DNA of 64,000 bases from Vibrio artabrorum (GTDB lineage: Bacteria; Pseudomonadota; Gammaproteobacteria; Enterobacterales; Vibrionaceae), in assembly GCF_024347295.1 (NCBI RefSeq), contig NZ_AP025458.1:2232001-2296000 (forward strand), given 5' to 3'. The translations under genes were made by a program, and so were the position numbers. The notes beneath the pieces were generated by a model. It had not been told where the DNA came from, did not search any database, and worked only from the letters and a program-made list of their open reading frames with translations. Position 1 is the first letter of the stretch, and each line of letters begins with the position of its first letter. Below, piece by piece: positions 20,196 through 30,695 of the stretch.

Positions 20196-22601
20196 TTAGA
20201 AAGTTCTACCAATGGTAAATGTGAAGAATTCCTCATCATCACCTTCGTAAATTTTAACTGGTTTCGCTAAAGAGAAAACCAGTGGGCCCATCGGTGACAT
20301 CCACTGAAGAGCAGCACCATAAGATGAACGGTAATTGGTTGGATCAGAGTAATCGTAGTAATATTGGCCACCACTATTAGGCCTACCACGATCTACGAAT
20401 TCTGTATCCCATACACTGGCCATATCAAAGAAGACACTGGTTCGGATCTGACTTCGTACTTCATCTGAAGCAAACGGCGTTGGTACGATTAACTCTATAC
20501 TAGCCAAAGCCACCGCGTTACCACCAACCGAATCATCGGTTGCAGAGCTGTAGGTAGGGTTATTACCGGAGCTACTGCCGTAAACCGCTTTTGGACCTGC
20601 CGAGTTAGAGCCAAAACCACGTAGCGTAGTGAAGCCACCCGCATAGTAGTTTTCATAGAATGGGAACAAGTTGTCGTTACCATCTGTTTTACCGTAACCA
20701 TTACCATAGCCTAATCGGCCACGCATCAATAGAGTGAACTCATGCTTTTTGGTCAGCGGTATGTAATGTTTTACATCGTACTGCAATTTAAAGTACTTAA
20801 CATCCGAACCTGGTACTGTCATTTTGGCAAAAGCACGTTGATGGTTCCCCTCTGTTGGGAAGAAACCACGGTTAAGATTATTACGAGTCCACGAGATATT
20901 GATATCGAAATCATCCGTTAAGATATTTTCGTTTCCATATTGGTTAATACTTCTCGTGAACTGTTCAACTTGGACATAAGTTGGTACGTTACCGATCTTG
21001 TTGTGCGTATAACCAACACCAAACTCGATGCGATTAAGCTCGTCGACTGGGAAACCCCATGTTAGGCTGGTGCCATAACTTTGGTTATTATAATCAACAA
21101 TACCCGCCTCAGAGGCTTCGAATTCATTATAAAATATCTTCCCACCTAAACTGACACCATCAAGGTTCCAGTATGGGTCACGGTAGTCTAAGCTCAAGTT
21201 TTTTTGGTAATCGTTCATCATGGCACTAACGCCAACACGATTACCAGTACCAGCAAAGTTATCTTGTTGCAGACCAACTTGGAAACTAATACCAGATTCC
21301 GTGCCGTAGCCGACACCGAAGTTAATACTGCCTGAGTTCGCTTCTTTCACGTTGTAAACCAAATCAACTTGGTCTTCAGTGCCAGGAACTCGTACCGTTT
21401 GTACATCTACCGTTTCGAAGTAACCTAAACGGTTAAGACGGCTCTTACCGGTATCAATCGATTTCGAGTTAAGCCAACTGCCTTCCATCTGACGCATCTC
21501 ACGTCGTAACACTTCATCTTTGGTCGAGTTATTCCCTGTAAAACGAATATCACGAACATAAATACGGCTACCCGCTTCTACGTTGATCACTAATGAAACT
21601 TCTTTCGTCTCATCATTAAACTCTGGGATAGTACGAACCTGCGGGTAAGCATAACCGGACTCACCAAGAATTCGTTTTACGTTCTCTTCCAATGATGTCA
21701 CGGAAGAACCGTTATAAATATCGCCATCCTCAAAAGGTACTAAGGCTGCAAAATCCGCTTCACGCCCTATCAGATCACCACGGAATTTGACCTCTTTAAC
21801 GGTATAGGCTTCACCTTCATCAAGACCAAGAGTGATATAAACCCCTTTCTTGTCGGGAGAAATCGCTACATGCGTAGAATCAACCTTAAATTTCAGGTAA
21901 CCACGGTCAAGGTAGTAAGATTTTAGCGCTTCGATATCGCCGGCCAGTACTTGCTTCTGATATTTTTCATCTGCAAGAAAATTCCACCATGCGACATTCG
22001 CGTTCAAGTTGAAACGACTCAATAATTCAGCATCAGAAAAAACTTTGTTACCGATAAAGTTAATTTGCTGAATCTTCGCGGATACCCCTTCAGTAAACAC
22101 AAACTTAAGGTCTGCACGATTACGCGGCAAAGGCGTAACAACGGCTTTTACTGTCGCGTTATATTTACCAACGCTGTAGTAGAAGTCTTCAAGACCTTTC
22201 TCGATGTTACTTAAGGTTGTTCGATCAAGCGCTTCCCCTTCACGAACACCAGATGCATCTAGGTTCTGTTGAAGTTGCTCCTCTTTGATCGCCTTGTTAC
22301 CTGAGAAGGAAATACTGGCAATAGTGGGTCTCTCTTTCACTTGAATAACGAGAACACCTTCATCACGAAGCACTTTAACGTCTTCAAAATTACCTGAAGC
22401 ATACAGTGCACGAATGATCTCAGAGACATCGCCTTGATCTACTTCGTCGCCAATACGAACTGGCATTTTAAGTAGAGCAGCACCAAGTGCAACACGCTGT
22501 AAACCTTCGATTTTAATGTCTTTAACCACAAAGTTTTGTGCTCCATTCGCAGCCACACTGGTGGCTAATAGACTTGCGAACAGAATTTGCTTAATCGCCA
22601 T
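20196..22601 (-). CDS. bamA: Outer-membrane protein assembly factor BamA
   Basis: Core of the BAM complex that folds beta-barrel proteins into the outer membrane. The 801 residues comprise a signal peptide (cleavage near ANGA), five POTRA domains (~24-425), then a 16-strand barrel with the conserved loop 6 motif in TLRGFGSNSAGP and a C-terminal aromatic residue (FTIGRTF). It is transcribed together with skp and lpxD; rseP is upstream with a 48 bp gap. Confidence 0.97.
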   Translation of the reverse strand: MAIKQILFASLLATSVAANGAQNFVVKDIKIEGLQRVALGAALLKMPVRIGDEVDQGDVSEIIRALYASGNFEDVKVLRDEGVLVIQVKERPTIASISFSGNKAIKEEQLQQNLDASGVREGEALDRTTLSNIEKGLEDFYYSVGKYNATVKAVVTPLPRNRADLKFVFTEGVSAKIQQINFIGNKVFSDAELLSRFNLNANVAWWNFLADEKYQKQVLAGDIEALKSYYLDRGYLKFKVDSTHVAISPDKKGVYITLGLDEGEAYTVKEVKFRGDLIGREADFAALVPFEDGDIYNGSSVTSLEENVKRILGESGYAYPQVRTIPEFNDETKEVSLVINVEAGSRIYVRDIRFTGNNSTKDEVLRREMRQMEGSWLNSKSIDTGKSRLNRLGYFETVDVQTVRVPGTEDQVDLVYNVKEANSGSINFGVGYGTESGISFQVGLQQDNFAGTGNRVGVSAMMNDYQKNLSLDYRDPYWNLDGVSLGGKIFYNEFEASEAGIVDYNNQSYGTSLTWGFPVDELNRIEFGVGYTHNKIGNVPTYVQVEQFTRSINQYGNENILTDDFDINISWTRNNLNRGFFPTEGNHQRAFAKMTVPGSDVKYFKLQYDVKHYIPLTKKHEFTLLMRGRLGYGNGYGKTDGNDNLFPFYENYYAGGFTTLRGFGSNSAGPKAVYGSSSGNNPTYSSATDDSVGGNAVALASIELIVPTPFASDEVRSQIRTSVFFDMASVWDTEFVDRGRPNSGGQYYYDYSDPTNYRSSYGAALQWMSPMGPLVFSLAKPVKIYEGDDEEFFTFTIGRTF

Positions 22602-22649
22602 ACTTATTCTAATTATTCCTTGCTACTACCAATTCCTGTGAGAAACCAT

Positions 22650-24008
22650 TCACAGACGAGTAAAATCATTAAATATTGCCAGAGCCATCAAAGAGAAGAG
22701 AATTGCCCCTCCCACTCGGTATCCCATTTCCTGAAATTTTTCAGGGACAGGTTTACGAGTAACAGCTTCAATAGCAAAAAAGAGCAAATGTCCGCCATCA
22801 AGCATCGGTAGCGGAACCAAATTAATAATCCCTAAGTTAACACTAATCAGAGCTAAAAAGCCTAAGAAGTAAACCAGACCGTATTCGGCGGTTGTACCGG
22901 CACCTTTAGCAATTGAAATCGGGCCACTTAGGTTATTTAAGCCAACATCGCCAACGATGAGCTTTTTAAGCATTGTCAGTGTCAAGTCAATGATTTGACC
23001 TGTTTTATCAAATGCTTTCCCTACAGACTCAATTACACCAAATTGTAACTCAAAGCGATAATCTTCTGGCCATTCTGCGACTTCTGGAGCAATACCTGCA
23101 TAGCCGATTGTCGAACCATCCGAAAGCTCGCGACTTTTCGGTGTCATAACCAATGACTGCTCAGCACCGTTACGCAATACGACAAGATCTATAGATGTCA
23201 TCGGGTTTGAACGAATAGCCTCAACCACCGACGGCCACTTTTCAATCGACTGCCCATTGATTTCTACAATTTTGTCGCCGGCTTCTAGGCCAGCCGCAGA
23301 GGCCGCGCCATTATCAATCACTTGGGCAACGACAGTCGAGATCTCTGGAGAATACGGTTTAAAGCCAAGCGTCGTCATCGCAGATTCAGTTTCTGGGTTA
23401 AACGACCAGTCTGAAATATCCAATGTCACCTGTTGTTCAAAGCCAATATCGTCAGGAGAAGAAACCGTTACTGTCATGGATTGGTCACCAATATGTGATA
23501 TCAAACCCATGTTTACTGATTCCCAATCTGCGGTTTTGATTCCTGAAATAGATTTAAGTTCCATTCCACTTTCAATTCCGGCTTGTGCCACAATAGATTG
23601 CGGAATGACTTCACCAATAACAGGCTTAACCGCCGGTACACCAATCAAAAAGACCAACCAATACGCAAAAACGGCAAAGATAAAGTTAAATGCAGGGCCA
23701 GCACCGACAATGGCGGTTCGTTTCCACAATGGCTTCTTATCAAAAGCGTACTGTTGTTCATCTTCAGAAAGGTCGTCAACACGCCCATCAAGCATCTTAA
23801 CGTAGCCGCCTAATGGAATAACAGACAAACTGTATTCCGTGCCATCACGACCCACTTTGCTCCAGATTGATTTACCAAAACCAATCGAGAATTTCTCAAC
23901 TTTCACACCACAGCGACGCGCAACCCAGAAGTGTCCAAACTCATGAACTGCGACCAGAATGCCAAGCGCTACAATAAAGGAGGCGAAGTTCCATAGAATT
24001 CCACTCAT
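22650..24008 (-). CDS. rseP: Regulator of sigma-E protease RseP (site-2 protease)
   Basis: Intramembrane zinc metalloprotease that cuts RseA within the membrane and clears signal peptides. HEFGH is at residues 22-26 in the first helix; two central PDZ domains are visible ([17 protein letters not shown] is the clearer), and the second metal motif [10 protein letters not shown] lies in the C-terminal helices. The length is 452 residues. Its start overlaps the dxr stop by 4 bases. A 182-codon frame on the other strand inside it is a shadow. Confidence 0.96.
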   Translation of the reverse strand: MSGILWNFASFIVALGILVAVHEFGHFWVARRCGVKVEKFSIGFGKSIWSKVGRDGTEYSLSVIPLGGYVKMLDGRVDDLSEDEQQYAFDKKPLWKRTAIVGAGPAFNFIFAVFAYWLVFLIGVPAVKPVIGEVIPQSIVAQAGIESGMELKSISGIKTADWESVNMGLISHIGDQSMTVTVSSPDDIGFEQQVTLDISDWSFNPETESAMTTLGFKPYSPEISTVVAQVIDNGAASAAGLEAGDKIVEINGQSIEKWPSVVEAIRSNPMTSIDLVVLRNGAEQSLVMTPKSRELSDGSTIGYAGIAPEVAEWPEDYRFELQFGVIESVGKAFDKTGQIIDLTLTMLKKLIVGDVGLNNLSGPISIAKGAGTTAEYGLVYFLGFLALISVNLGIINLVPLPMLDGGHLLFFAIEAVTRKPVPEKFQEMGYRVGGAILFSLMALAIFNDFTRL

Positions 24009-25213
24009 GCTAGCTGCTCTTTAATAAATTGGATGGCTATTTGACGAGACATACTATCGAGCTCGAGAAGGCTTTCCAAGCTATCTAAGCCCTCAGAGTT
24101 ATGTTGTTCACATACTTTTCTCATCACATATTCGTTAATGACAGCAATATCGGTAAATTTCACCCGCTTGGTCAAGAAAGCATCGACGGCAATTTCATTT
24201 GCCGCGTTAATGGCAGTGGTTGCGTGCTGACCTAAGTAGCACGCTTCAATCGCGAGTCTTAAACACGGGTAACGAGTCAAATCAGGATCTAAGAACGTCA
24301 GCTCACCAATTTTAGTAAAGTCCAACGGCTTAACACCCGCTTCAGTACGCTCAGGGTAAGACATGGTCAAAGCAATAGGGGTCGCCATATCGGGTTCGCC
24401 CATTTGAGCAAGCACAGAGCCATCTTTAAATTGGACCATAGAATGAATCACTGACTGAGGGTGAATAATGACTTTTAACTGCTCCTGAGAAGCATTAAAT
24501 AACCATTTCGCTTCAATGTACTCTAAGCCTTTATTCATCATCGTCGCAGAATCGACAGAGATCTTAGGCCCCATCGACCAGTTGGGGTGCGCAATGGCTC
24601 GTTCAGGGGTGACTGATTCGAGTTCAGCAATGTCGGTATAACGGAAAGGGCCACCAGAACCAGTCAAAAGAATATGATTAACACCGTTTTCTTCGAGATC
24701 ACAACGACCTAGGTTAGTTTGTACATTTTGTGGTAGGCATTGAAAAATAGCATTATGTTCACTGTCGACCGGAAGTAGCTCAGCACCGTATTTTTCTACG
24801 GCGTCAATAAACAACTGCCCTGTCATAACCAAAGCTTCTTTGTTTGCAAGCAGGATACGCTTACCCTTTTTAACCGCAGACATAGTAGGAAGTAATCCTG
24901 CCGCACCAACAATTGCAGCCATTACGGTGTCCACTTCTTCGAGGGAAGCAACCTGACACACCCCTTCATCTCCAGAAAGTACTTGGATATTAGGGTGTTC
25001 CTCAGACAACATTTCAGCGAGCTGGGACGCTGCATTTGGGCAAGCCATCGCAACATAGCTTGGTCGCCACTTTTCAACTAACGCCAGCATCTTTTCAACG
25101 TTCGAGCCAGCAGCCAGAGCAATAACCGAATACAGTTCTGGATTTTGCTCAACGACTTTGAGTGTACTCATGCCAATTGAGCCAGTAGCGCCAAGGATAG
25201 TTAGATTTCGCAT
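24005..25213 (-). CDS. dxr: 1-deoxy-D-xylulose 5-phosphate reductoisomerase
   Basis: Second enzyme of the MEP isoprenoid pathway, making MEP with NADPH. The NADPH loop GATGSIG is at the N-terminus; metal and substrate residues are in [17 protein letters not shown] and the [10 protein letters not shown] stretch. The open frame runs up to 25258, but [14 protein letters not shown] at ATG 25213 is the standard start and gives 402 residues. The gene supplies precursor to uppS two genes upstream in the same operon. Confidence 0.96.
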   Translation of the reverse strand: MRNLTILGATGSIGMSTLKVVEQNPELYSVIALAAGSNVEKMLALVEKWRPSYVAMACPNAASQLAEMLSEEHPNIQVLSGDEGVCQVASLEEVDTVMAAIVGAAGLLPTMSAVKKGKRILLANKEALVMTGQLFIDAVEKYGAELLPVDSEHNAIFQCLPQNVQTNLGRCDLEENGVNHILLTGSGGPFRYTDIAELESVTPERAIAHPNWSMGPKISVDSATMMNKGLEYIEAKWLFNASQEQLKVIIHPQSVIHSMVQFKDGSVLAQMGEPDMATPIALTMSYPERTEAGVKPLDFTKIGELTFLDPDLTRYPCLRLAIEACYLGQHATTAINAANEIAVDAFLTKRVKFTDIAVINEYVMRKVCEQHNSEGLDSLESLLELDSMSRQIAIQFIKEQLA

Positions 25214-25266
25214 CGAATATGACCGTAGAAATGTAGTAAAGGGCAGCAGAGTTACCACCCTTTTTA

Positions 25267-26109
25267 TTAGAGAGCTAAATAAAGCAGTGCAAAGACAGGG
25301 AACGCAGCGGTTAAGCTATCTATTCTATCAAGAATACCACCATGACCTGGGATCAGATTACTGCTGTCTTTGACCCCTGAAGCACGCTTAAACATACTTT
25401 CAACAAGGTCACCTAGAACAGAAATCACAACCGTCACGAGGGTAATAACAATCATGTTAAGCGGACTTGTAAATTGAATATCAAACAAGCCAGCAAAGAT
25501 CCAAGCCACAATCACCGCTGCTATAATACCACCAACAAGACCTTCAATCGTCTTATTAGGGCTTACCGCGGGCGCCATTTTTCGCTTACCAAAGCTCTTG
25601 CCTGAAAAATACGCACCACTATCTGCCGCCCATACCAGCAAGCAAACAAACATTACAAGCTTTGCTCCGTGGTAAGGATCCACATCGATACCATTGGCAC
25701 GCAAAATAACGACACTCCAGAAAAAGGGTAATAGAGTCAAAATACCAAATGCGTGTCGAAGAAGAGAAGAATTTTTCCATGCTGGCATCGACTTAGGGTA
25801 AGTCACTGCCATACCACTTGCGATAACCCACCAAACCGCACCAATAATAAGAATGGCGTAGTGAATGCTAGATAAATGATTAAGACTAAAAGCATCAAAC
25901 GGGATAAAAGCAAAACTGGCAGCACTGACCGCTACCGTTGGAATCAGTGCTAGGTAACGCGATTTACTCTCAACAAACTGAGTCCACTCCCAAAAGCCCA
26001 GTAGAGCGATTACCGCTAATGAAAGAATAAATGTGGGAAGTGATAACTCAAAAATGCCTAGAATAACTAGGGGAGCTAAAATCAACGCCGTTATAATTCG
26101 TTGTTTCAA
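25267..26109 (-). CDS. cdsA: Phosphatidate cytidylyltransferase
   Basis: Integral membrane enzyme making CDP-diacylglycerol from phosphatidic acid and CTP for all phospholipids. It has multiple hydrophobic helices and the C-terminal family signature spanning [19 protein letters not shown] and LDRIDS. The length is 280 residues. The start codon is TTG (26107-26109) with AAGGA upstream. It lies between uppS and dxr, the enteric order. Confidence 0.95.
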   Translation of the reverse strand: MKQRIITALILAPLVILGIFELSLPTFILSLAVIALLGFWEWTQFVESKSRYLALIPTVAVSAASFAFIPFDAFSLNHLSSIHYAILIIGAVWWVIASGMAVTYPKSMPAWKNSSLLRHAFGILTLLPFFWSVVILRANGIDVDPYHGAKLVMFVCLLVWAADSGAYFSGKSFGKRKMAPAVSPNKTIEGLVGGIIAAVIVAWIFAGLFDIQFTSPLNMIVITLVTVVISVLGDLVESMFKRASGVKDSSNLIPGHGGILDRIDSLTAAFPVFALLYLAL

Positions 26110-26124
26110 AACAAAAAATCCTTA

Positions 26125-26877
26125 TTAACTGCCCATCATGGCTTTAATTTGCTCACCGGTGCATCCAAAACGACGCTCACGATTTACAAACCAAGTCACA
26201 GCTTCTACTAAGCTGTCTTCATTAAAATCTGGCCAGAATTGTTCAGTAAAATACATTTCGGCATAAGCCAATTGCCACAGCATAAAATTACTAATGCGGC
26301 ATTCACCACTCGTTCGGATCAACAGATTAACTTCAGGAATATCCGCCATTGTTAGGTGCTGTGTAATCATAGATTCATCAATGTCTTCTACATTAATATC
26401 ACCAGACTTTACCTTTCGGGCAATGGAGGTCATTGCTTGTTGAATATCCCACTTGCCGCCGTAGTTGGCCGCAATATTAACAATCATACCAGTATTATTG
26501 CGAGTCAAAGCTTCCGCTTCTTCTATCTTCTTTTGTAATCGATCATTGAAACGACTTTTGTCACCAATAACACGAAACTGTAGATTGTTTTTATGAAGTT
26601 TTTTCACTTCACTAGATAGAACTGAAATGAACAATTCCATCAATATACCGACTTCTTCTTCAGGACGACGCCAGTTCTCACTACTGAACGCAAACAGCGT
26701 TACGGCTTGGATACCCAGTCTAGCAGCAGAAGCGATGGTTTTTCGAACGGCTTGAACACCGTTTTTATGGCCAAATACGCGAGGCTTGCCCTGAGCTTTT
26801 GCCCAGCGGCCATTACCATCCATAATGACAGCAATGTGTTTAGGAAGAGAGTCTGTGAACGCTTGAGAATTATGCAT
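26125..26877 (-). CDS. uppS: Undecaprenyl diphosphate synthase
   Basis: cis-prenyltransferase making the C55 lipid carrier for peptidoglycan and O-antigen. It has the MDGNGRWAK catalytic motif, the FAFSSENW box, NYGGKWDI and the C-terminal [15 protein letters not shown]. From ATG 26877 it is 250 residues; an in-frame TTG at 26892 would add five, and neither has a clear ribosome site, so the start is uncertain by that much. The frr terminator lies just upstream, so uppS likely has its own promoter or reads through. Confidence 0.93.
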   Translation of the reverse strand: MHNSQAFTDSLPKHIAVIMDGNGRWAKAQGKPRVFGHKNGVQAVRKTIASAARLGIQAVTLFAFSSENWRRPEEEVGILMELFISVLSSEVKKLHKNNLQFRVIGDKSRFNDRLQKKIEEAEALTRNNTGMIVNIAANYGGKWDIQQAMTSIARKVKSGDINVEDIDESMITQHLTMADIPEVNLLIRTSGECRISNFMLWQLAYAEMYFTEQFWPDFNEDSLVEAVTWFVNRERRFGCTGEQIKAMMGS

Positions 26878-26918
26878 AAAAGAGTGAATCAAATTCTAAT
26901 AGTCGAACAGAGTAGCAT

Positions 26919-26952
26919 AAAAAAACGCTGCACCGTGAGTACAGCGTTTTTC
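26919..26952 (-). terminator. Terminator of frr
   Basis: AAAACGCTG and CAGCGTTTT pair around CACCGTGAGTA, with T-runs in the leftward direction. Confidence 0.8.
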
Positions 26953-26975
26953 CGGAAAGAAAAGAATATGGAAAA

Positions 26976-27533
26976 TTAAACTTCCATCAACTCTTTTTCT
27001 TTAACAGCTAGAACTTCGTCTACGTTCTTAACCGCAGCGTCAGTTAGCTTTTGAATTTCGTCTTGTGCTTTACGATCTTCGTCTTCAGAGATTTCTTTAT
27101 CTTTAAGAAGTGCTTTTAGATCGCCATTCGCGTCACGACGGATGTTACGGATAGCAACACGGCCACCTTCAGCTTCGCCACGAACAATTTTAACGAGATC
27201 TTTACGACGCTCTTCCGTTAGCGGTGGAAGTGGAACACGGATAACTGTACCCGCAGACATAGGGTTTAGACCTAGGTCAGATGTCAGGATTGCTTTTTCA
27301 ACGAGTGGCGTCAGTGTTTTATCAAACACTGTAATCGCAAGTGTACGCGCATCTTCAGCGATAACGTTCGCTACTTGAGCCAAAGGTGTTGGCGCACCAT
27401 AGTACTCAACAGTCAGGCCAGAAAGTAGGCTCGGGTGAGCACGACCTGTACGAATTTTTTGTAGGCTGTTTTTTAGTGCATCAACACTTTTTACCATGCG
27501 CTCTTGAGCGTCTTTTTTGATTTCGTTAATCAC
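26976..27533 (-). CDS. frr: Ribosome recycling factor
   Basis: Splits the post-termination ribosome together with EF-G. The coiled domain I ([26 protein letters not shown]) and the [24 protein letters not shown] stretch are diagnostic. I set the start at GTG 27533, where AAGGTG sits six bases upstream and the product is the standard 185 residues; the open frame extends ten codons further to an unsupported ATG. It lies in the usual tsf-pyrH-frr order. Confidence 0.95.
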   Translation of the reverse strand: MINEIKKDAQERMVKSVDALKNSLQKIRTGRAHPSLLSGLTVEYYGAPTPLAQVANVIAEDARTLAITVFDKTLTPLVEKAILTSDLGLNPMSAGTVIRVPLPPLTEERRKDLVKIVRGEAEGGRVAIRNIRRDANGDLKALLKDKEISEDEDRKAQDEIQKLTDAAVKNVDEVLAVKEKELMEV

Positions 27534-27631
27534 AATTTCACCTTGATTATGTTCTTTCTTCAAGAAAGCTTTTTATTTGGAGTGATAAGGATAAGCTTAC
27601 CAAAGTATAACGCCTCAGTAAGCCCGAAAAA

Positions 27632-28363
27632 TTAGTCAGCGTCGCTGATTAATGTACCTTCAGTTTCACCCATAACCACGCGACGTAGGGCGCCTGGTTT
27701 ATTCATGTTAAATACACGGATTGGCATTTTGTGATCACGTGCTAACGTAAATGCAGCCAAGTCCATCACTTTCAATTCTTTATCAAGAATCGTGTTGTAA
27801 GACAACGTATCATACAGCTCTGCGTCTGGGTTTGCTACAGGGTCAGCAGTAAATACACCATCTACTTTTGTCGCTTTTAGAACGACATCAGCTTCAATTT
27901 CGATACCACGTAGACATGCAGCAGAATCCGTAGTAAAGAATGGGTTACCTGTCCCCGCCGAGAAGATCACAACGCGACCTTGGCGTAATTGGCTGATTGC
28001 ATCTGCCCAGTTGTAGTCGTCACACACACCTTTCAGAGGGATGGCTGACATTACACGTGCGTTTACGTAAGCGCGGTGCAGAGCATCACGCATTGCAAGT
28101 CCGTTCATTACCGTTGCAAGCATCCCCATATGGTCACCAACAACGCGGTTCATACCTGCTTCAGCCAGGCCCGCACCACGGAAAAGGTTGCCGCCACCGA
28201 TAACAACGCCTACTTGAACACCTAGTTCAACCAATTCTTTCACTTCTTGAGCCATACGATCAAGGATCGTCGGGTCAATACCAAAGCCCTCTTCGCCTTG
28301 TAGTGCTTCACCGCTAAGTTTTAACAGAATACGTTGATATGCCGGTTTAGGGTTCGTAGTCAT
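27632..28363 (-). CDS. pyrH: Uridylate kinase
   Basis: Phosphorylates UMP to UDP; a hexameric amino-acid-kinase fold enzyme specific to bacteria. It shows [13 protein letters not shown] at the N-terminus, [29 protein letters not shown] and the C-terminal [13 protein letters not shown]. The length is 243 residues. It lies between tsf (behind a terminator) and frr; the 157 bp upstream would hold its promoter. Confidence 0.97.
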   Translation of the reverse strand: MTTNPKPAYQRILLKLSGEALQGEEGFGIDPTILDRMAQEVKELVELGVQVGVVIGGGNLFRGAGLAEAGMNRVVGDHMGMLATVMNGLAMRDALHRAYVNARVMSAIPLKGVCDDYNWADAISQLRQGRVVIFSAGTGNPFFTTDSAACLRGIEIEADVVLKATKVDGVFTADPVANPDAELYDTLSYNTILDKELKVMDLAAFTLARDHKMPIRVFNMNKPGALRRVVMGETEGTLISDAD

Positions 28364-28468
28364 GGAGTTTACCTTCCAAAGAGTTGATGATTAACAGTCA
28401 TGGATAAAAACTGAGCCAGTCAGTTTGCATTCATTACCACTAAAATCGAAAAATAATTCATTATTCAT

Positions 28469-28500
28469 AAAAAGACCGCAGCATTTGCCACGGTCTCTTT
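28469..28500 (-). terminator. Terminator of tsf
   Basis: AGACCG and CGGTCT pair around a 12-base loop, followed leftward by TTTTT. Confidence 0.7.
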
Positions 28501-28520
28501 TCAAACAAATACGCTAAGGA

Positions 28521-29366
28521 TTAACCTTTTTGTACCGCTGCAACTTCGTCAGCAAAGCTCATTTCAGCTGCTTTCTCGATGCCTTCACCAACTTCTAGAC
28601 GTACGAAGTCAGATACTGAAGCGCCTTTCTCTTTAAGGATAGCGCCAACAGTTTGCTTAGGCTCCATGATGAAAGCTTGACCAGTTAGAGAGATTTCGCC
28701 TGTGAATTTCTTCATACGGCCAACAACCATTTTCTCTGCGATTTCAGCTGGTTTGCCTTCGTTCATAGCGATTTCAACTTGAACGGCTTTTTCTTTCTCT
28801 ACTACGTCAGCAGGTACGTCTTCTGGGTTTAGGAACTCAGGACGTGATGCAGCAACGTGCATTGCAACGTGCTTAAGCGTTTCAGCTTCGCCTTCACCTG
28901 CAACAACAACACCGATTTTCTCGCCGTGACGGTAAGAAGCAAGTGCAACACCTTCAACGAATTGTACGCGACGGATGTTGATGTTTTCACCGATCTTAGT
29001 GATTAGTGCGATACGTGCTTCTTCAAACTTAGCTTGAAGTGCAGCGATGTCTAGACGTTCAGCTAGAGCCGCTTCAGCAACTTCGTTAGCGAACGCAAGG
29101 AAACCTGCATCTTTAGCTACGAAATCAGTTTGGCAGTTCACTTCAAGAAGAGCAGCAACGCCACCTTCTTCTTTAATGATGATTGTGCCTTCTGCAGCAA
29201 CGTTACCAGCTTTTTTAGCTGCTTTCGCTGCACCAGATTTACGCATATTTTCAATTGCTAGCTCGATGTCGCCTTCAGCAGCAACAAGCGCTTTTTTACA
29301 TTCCATCATGCCCGCTGCTGTGCGTTCACGAAGTTCTTTAACTAGAGCTGCAGTTACAGTTGCCAT
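28521..29366 (-). CDS. tsf: Elongation factor Ts
   Basis: Nucleotide exchange factor for EF-Tu. The UBA-like N-terminus ([19 protein letters not shown]) leads to the TDFVAKD motif that opens the EF-Tu switch, then the two-subdomain core. The length is 281 residues, as in other gamma-proteobacteria. It is cotranscribed with rpsB, with an attenuator-like hairpin between. Confidence 0.97.
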   Translation of the reverse strand: MATVTAALVKELRERTAAGMMECKKALVAAEGDIELAIENMRKSGAAKAAKKAGNVAAEGTIIIKEEGGVAALLEVNCQTDFVAKDAGFLAFANEVAEAALAERLDIAALQAKFEEARIALITKIGENINIRRVQFVEGVALASYRHGEKIGVVVAGEGEAETLKHVAMHVAASRPEFLNPEDVPADVVEKEKAVQVEIAMNEGKPAEIAEKMVVGRMKKFTGEISLTGQAFIMEPKQTVGAILKEKGASVSDFVRLEVGEGIEKAAEMSFADEVAAVQKG

Positions 29367-29397
29367 TCTCTATTCCTTAGTAAATTCTAAAAAAGAT

Positions 29398-29428
29398 AAA
29401 AAACAGGGGCCTCATTAATTGGCCCCTG
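29398..29428 (-). terminator. rpsB-tsf intergenic attenuator/terminator
   Basis: CAGGGGCC (29404-29411) pairs with GGCCCCTG (29421-29428); leftward it is followed by a run of six T, only 30-odd bases before the tsf start. It would lower tsf relative to rpsB. Confidence 0.7.
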
Positions 29429-29504
29429 ATATTGACTGTATTCAGTCCATTAAGCCATCTATTGTGACCGCTTAATATGAACTAAATATGGCTCAGAGCC
29501 GCTA

Positions 29505-30236
29505 TTATTCAGCTTCTACAAAACCGTCTTTTTCAGCAGCTACAGCAGCAACATCTTTGTTACGACCTTCTTTAACCGCGTCTGCAGCAGCGTTTAGGTA
29601 AAGCTGTACTGCACGGATTGCATCATCGTTACCAGGGATAACGAAGTCAACACCGTCTGGGTTAGAGTTAGTATCAACAACAGCGTAAACTGGGATACCT
29701 AGGTTGTTTGCTTCTTTAACTGCGATATGTTCGTGATCAGCATCGATTACGAATAGAGCGTCTGGAAGGCCGCCCATGTTCTTGATACCACCAAGAGATT
29801 TCTCTAGCTTCTCCATTTCACGAGTACGCATTAGAGCTTCTTTCTTAGTAAGCTTGTCGAAAGTACCGTCTTGAGCTTGCGCTTCAAGTTCTTTCAGACG
29901 CTTGATAGACTGACGAACAGTTTTGTAGTTCGTTAGCATGCCGCCTAACCAGCGGTTGTTAACGTAGTACTGGTTGCTGTTGATAGCAGCTTCTTTAACA
30001 GCTTCAGATGCAGCGCGCTTAGTACCAACAAAAAGAACTTTACCTTTTTTCTCGCCAACTTTAGCAATTTCAGCTAGAGCTTCGTTGAACATTGGTACCG
30101 TTTTTTCTAGGTTGATGATATGTACTTTGCTACGAGCGCCAAAGATGAATGGCTTCATTTTTGGGTTCCAGTAACGAGTTTGGTGACCGAAGTGAACACC
30201 AGCTTTAAGCATATCGCGCATTGATACAGTTGCCAT
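29505..30236 (-). CDS. rpsB: 30S ribosomal protein S2
   Basis: Ribosomal protein of the 30S body, needed for S1 binding. It has [33 protein letters not shown] and [19 protein letters not shown], with an acidic tail. The start is ATG 30236 with GAGGA upstream (242 residues); the open frame to 30269 is an artefact. It heads the long leftward gene run and has a ~190-base leader that fits S2 autogenous control. Confidence 0.97.
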   Translation of the reverse strand: MATVSMRDMLKAGVHFGHQTRYWNPKMKPFIFGARSKVHIINLEKTVPMFNEALAEIAKVGEKKGKVLFVGTKRAASEAVKEAAINSNQYYVNNRWLGGMLTNYKTVRQSIKRLKELEAQAQDGTFDKLTKKEALMRTREMEKLEKSLGGIKNMGGLPDALFVIDADHEHIAVKEANNLGIPVYAVVDTNSNPDGVDFVIPGNDDAIRAVQLYLNAAADAVKEGRNKDVAAVAAEKDGFVEAE

Positions 30237-30430
30237 TTTAAAATCCTCTATGGGGTTAGGCCTCCACATCCCCCATGAATCCGACCCCTAACAACTAACC
30301 ACTTTTCAGCCGTTATTCGTGTTGTTGAGGCACCCCGGAACATGTGTCGGAATGTGTGTGATTTAAAGATATAAGTTAGTAGACATGAAGCTTGTTTCGC
30401 AAAATCAGAGAAAACAGTCCTGATGTCCGG
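30237..30430 (-). promoter_or_regulatory. rpsB leader, candidate S2 autoregulatory RNA
   Basis: About 190 bases separate the proposed rpsB start point (~30430) from the start codon. The transcript can fold; for example GTTAGG and CCTAAC arms enclose a G-rich segment just before the ribosome site. In gamma-proteobacteria S2 represses rpsB-tsf through a conserved 5' leader; position, length and strand agree. I matched it by context and partial structure, not by a covariance model. Confidence 0.55.
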
Positions 30431-30441
30431 CGCGCTTTATA
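30427..30441 (-). promoter_or_regulatory. rpsB promoter: -10 and GC-rich discriminator
   Basis: Leftward strand TATAAA followed immediately by GCGCGCCGG. A G+C-rich discriminator like this is the mark of ribosomal promoters under ppGpp/DksA control. The -35 element is poor. Confidence 0.5.
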
Positions 30442-30695
30442 CCATATTTAGTCTATCTATGGCTAGAAAAAAATCGAAAAATGGCAACGGCTATCCTGTT
30501 CCCTAGCGACCAATTTCCTCTATAAAATAGTGCCCTACTCAAACTACGTTTGGATTATAGAACCGAATATTATCGCCCCAGACAGAGCAGTATCCACCTA
30601 TATTATAGGGGTATGGGAATGTTGCGCTAAAATGCTGCACTGATAGAATAGCCCCAATATGCACACTTAGGTGCTACCCAATTAAGAGATATGCA

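Noticed and set aside
23257..23805. 182-codon open frame on the plus strand inside rseP
   Set aside because: It lies wholly antisense to rseP, whose motifs are intact, and its translation has no recognisable protein features; it is a codon-bias shadow.
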